Below are positions 41,594 through 42,847 of a stretch of 42,847 bases of DNA, one piece after another. The notes beneath the pieces are model-generated. The model was given only the letters and a program-made list of their open reading frames with translations, made no database searches and was not told where the DNA came from. Position 1 is the first letter of the stretch. Each line of letters begins with the position of its first letter. The DNA comes from an uncultured Clostridia bacterium (GTDB lineage Bacteria; Bacillota; Clostridia; Christensenellales; Borkfalkiaceae): the NCBI GenBank assembly GCA_947629345.1, contig CANRDK010000002.1:1-42847 (forward strand). The letters are read 5' to 3'. The translations under genes were made by a program, and so were the position numbers.

Positions 41594-42770
41594 ATTTGTA
41601 TATTTTATGAGGAGACACGCTCTCCGTGTGCCTTGACGCCCCGTAGACGACCCCCATGCCGGTCATGGTGACGATGAGCGACGTATTCCCCGCCGAAATG
41701 AGCGGAAGCGGGAGTCCCGTCGGAGGGATGGTTCCGCTCACGACGAGGGCATTGAGTGCAGACTGCACCGCAAACGCCAAGATGATGCCCGAGACGAGCA
41801 TGTAGCCGTAGAAATCCCTGCAGTTCCTTGCAATGCGGAATCCCCGCCATACCACAAAGCCGATGAGAAGGAACAGAAGCAACACGCCGAAAAACCCCGT
41901 CTCCTCGGCAATGATGGAGAGGATGAAATCGCTCTCGGCAAAGGGCAGAAATCTGTACTTTTGCCGCGACTTGAAGAGACCTACCCCGAAAAATTTTCCG
42001 TTCCCGAGGGCATAGAGAGATTGGATGAGCTGGTACCCCTCGCCGCGCGGGGACGCCCACGGATCGAGATAGGCGGAGAGACGCTTGAGGCGGTACGGTT
42101 CGGCAATGATGAGCGCAGGCACGGCGAAGAGCACGGGGACGCAGATACATAAGAGCGTTTTCGGGCTTGCGCCGCCCAAAAAGATCATGCCGATCATGAT
42201 CGCCCCCACGCACATTGTGACGGACATGTTGGGCTCTAACATGATGAGAATGCAGATAAAGATCCCCGCAAGCAGCACGGGAAGGATCCCCGTAAATTTC
42301 CGCATGCGTCCGATGTCCTTTGCGAAATAGGCGGCGGTGAACATGACGAAGCCGTACTTTGCGATCTCGGAGGGTTGAATGGTGAAGGAGCCGAAGCCGA
42401 TCCACCGCGTTGCGCCGTAGTTGCTCTTGCTCAGCCCCGGAACAAACACGAGGGCGAGAAGAACAAGGGAGATGATGAGCGCGGGGAGCCCTCCCCTCTT
42501 CAACTTTTCATAGGGCAGAAAGGAGACGGCGATCATGCAGGCGAGGCCGATGACAAAGCCGATGAGCTGTTTTTTGAAGAAGAAAAATTCATCCCCGTAC
42601 TGCACCTTGGCGTTGTAGGAGCTCGCCGAATAGACAAACACGAGCCCCAACCCCGCAAGAAGAATGACTGCGCATAAATATAGATCAACGCCATGAAGAA
42701 AAGCTGCGTATTGCGCGCAACCGCCTCCCTGCGGATGAACTTGCACAGAACCTGCCTGACAAAGAGCCAT
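41592..42770 (-). CDS. ftsW: FtsW/SpoVE-type peptidoglycan polymerase, N-terminus uncertain
   Basis: SEDS-family glycosyltransferase with about ten membrane helices. Clear from LYLCAVILLAGLGLVFVYSASSYN (first helix) onward: RWIGFGSFTIQPSEIAKYG, LEPNMSVTMCVGAIM, FAESDFILSIIAEETGFFG, and PPTGLPLPLISAGNTSL. The last reads AGNTS where FtsW usually has YGGSS. Before the first helix this frame encodes an unlikely peptide (GSVQVHPQGGGCAQYAAF), while the frame one base away encodes plausible membrane protein. I therefore think the true N-terminus is in the other frame and a frameshift lies near 42655-42690. The start given (ATG 42770) is only the nearest in-frame ATG. RodA is less likely because murA and ftsQ follow. 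Confidence 0.85.
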   Translation of the reverse strand: MALCQAGSVQVHPQGGGCAQYAAFLHGVDLYLCAVILLAGLGLVFVYSASSYNAKVQYGDEFFFFKKQLIGFVIGLACMIAVSFLPYEKLKRGGLPALIISLVLLALVFVPGLSKSNYGATRWIGFGSFTIQPSEIAKYGFVMFTAAYFAKDIGRMRKFTGILPVLLAGIFICILIMLEPNMSVTMCVGAIMIGMIFLGGASPKTLLCICVPVLFAVPALIIAEPYRLKRLSAYLDPWASPRGEGYQLIQSLYALGNGKFFGVGLFKSRQKYRFLPFAESDFILSIIAEETGFFGVLLLFLLIGFVVWRGFRIARNCRDFYGYMLVSGIILAFAVQSALNALVVSGTIPPTGLPLPLISAGNTSLIVTMTGMGVVYGASRHTESVSPHKIYK

Positions 42771-42847
42771 GCCACACACAACCAGAAGCCGGCATGTATC
42801 AAACCCGCAATCCCGTTAAAAAAGTCTATCTTTTCATTGAAGAGCAT
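42656..42847 (-). pseudogene. Displaced upstream frame, probable N-terminal part of ftsW (partial at edge)
   Basis: In the frame starting at 42847 the sequence reads MLFNEKIDFFNGIAGLIHAGFWLCV, then AWLFVRQVLCKFIRREAVARN, then TQLFFMALIYIYA, a believable membrane segment plus a basic loop. Past about 42655 the frame degenerates into Ser-rich nonsense that is the shadow of ftsW. It may extend beyond the window. Either a one-base deletion split ftsW (mutation or sequence error), or this is the end of another membrane protein. Confidence 0.5.

Noticed and set aside
42640-42700. Programmed ribosomal frameshift in ftsW
   Set aside because: No canonical slippery heptamer or downstream stimulator was recognised; deletion or sequence error is simpler.

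Overview
The window looks like the chromosome of an anaerobic, low-oxygen-adapted member of the Clostridia (Bacillota). I base this on class III ribonucleotide reductase (nrdD/nrdG), a bifunctional AdhE, a clostridial-type glycogen operon with both GlgC and GlgD, spoVG, whiA next to dnaE and pfkA, and AGGAGG-type ribosome binding sites behind near-consensus sigma-A promoters. It is core chromosome. I see no prophage, insertion sequence, CRISPR array or integrase. Almost everything is on the minus strand; only spoVG, rplI and groES-groEL are on the plus strand. No gene-free stretch exceeds about 235 bases.

Layout, low to high coordinate. 1-6953: glycogen operon read right to left from one strong promoter, glgB-glgC-glgD-glgA-glgP, with glgP running off the window. 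7045-8500: murC with its terminator and the divergent spoVG promoter. 8534-8821: spoVG. 8906-14839: a lipoprotein tyrosine phosphatase, an RNA cytosine methyltransferase, a flavodoxin, two CobW/G3E metallochaperone-like proteins, and an M29 aminopeptidase. 14903-17757: nrdG and nrdD under a promoter with a pair of NrdR-box-like sites. 17834-26115: sugar kinase (PfkB family), pfkA, dnaE, whiA, a PHP phosphoesterase and murB, the familiar clostridial murB-whiA-dnaE-pfkA block but without rapZ and yvcK. 26112-27870: a solute-binding-like exported protein, a DUF1540 mini-protein and rplI. 27974-31217: adhE, tRNA-Trp and a small conserved unknown. 31231-34711: galE, purB, a cyclophilin and dCMP deaminase. 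34762-36868: groESL. 36874-42847: a division and cell wall cluster ftsZ-ftsA (own promoter) and ftsQ-murA-ftsW.

The most unusual items are these. (1) A pair of adjacent G3E GTPase-family genes is complementary: the His/Asp-rich one keeps the CxCC metal motif but lacks its Walker A loop, while its neighbour has a Walker A loop but no CxCC and carries a DUF1980-like C-terminal domain. (2) A dispersed short repeat built on the perfect palindrome CATAGTACTATG occurs at four loci (five copies). It supplies the end of nrdG and the start codon of purB, and a partial copy lies inside glgB. (3) The nrdD promoter appears embedded next to and within a terminator hairpin, with NrdR-like boxes spaced 32 bp upstream. 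(4) dCMP deaminase has a perfect consensus promoter placed so that transcription should begin at its start codon (leaderless). (5) ftsW appears frame-disrupted near its N-terminus at the window edge. (6) DnaE carries an extra coiled-coil insert. Functions are assigned from protein motifs read by eye; no database search was run.
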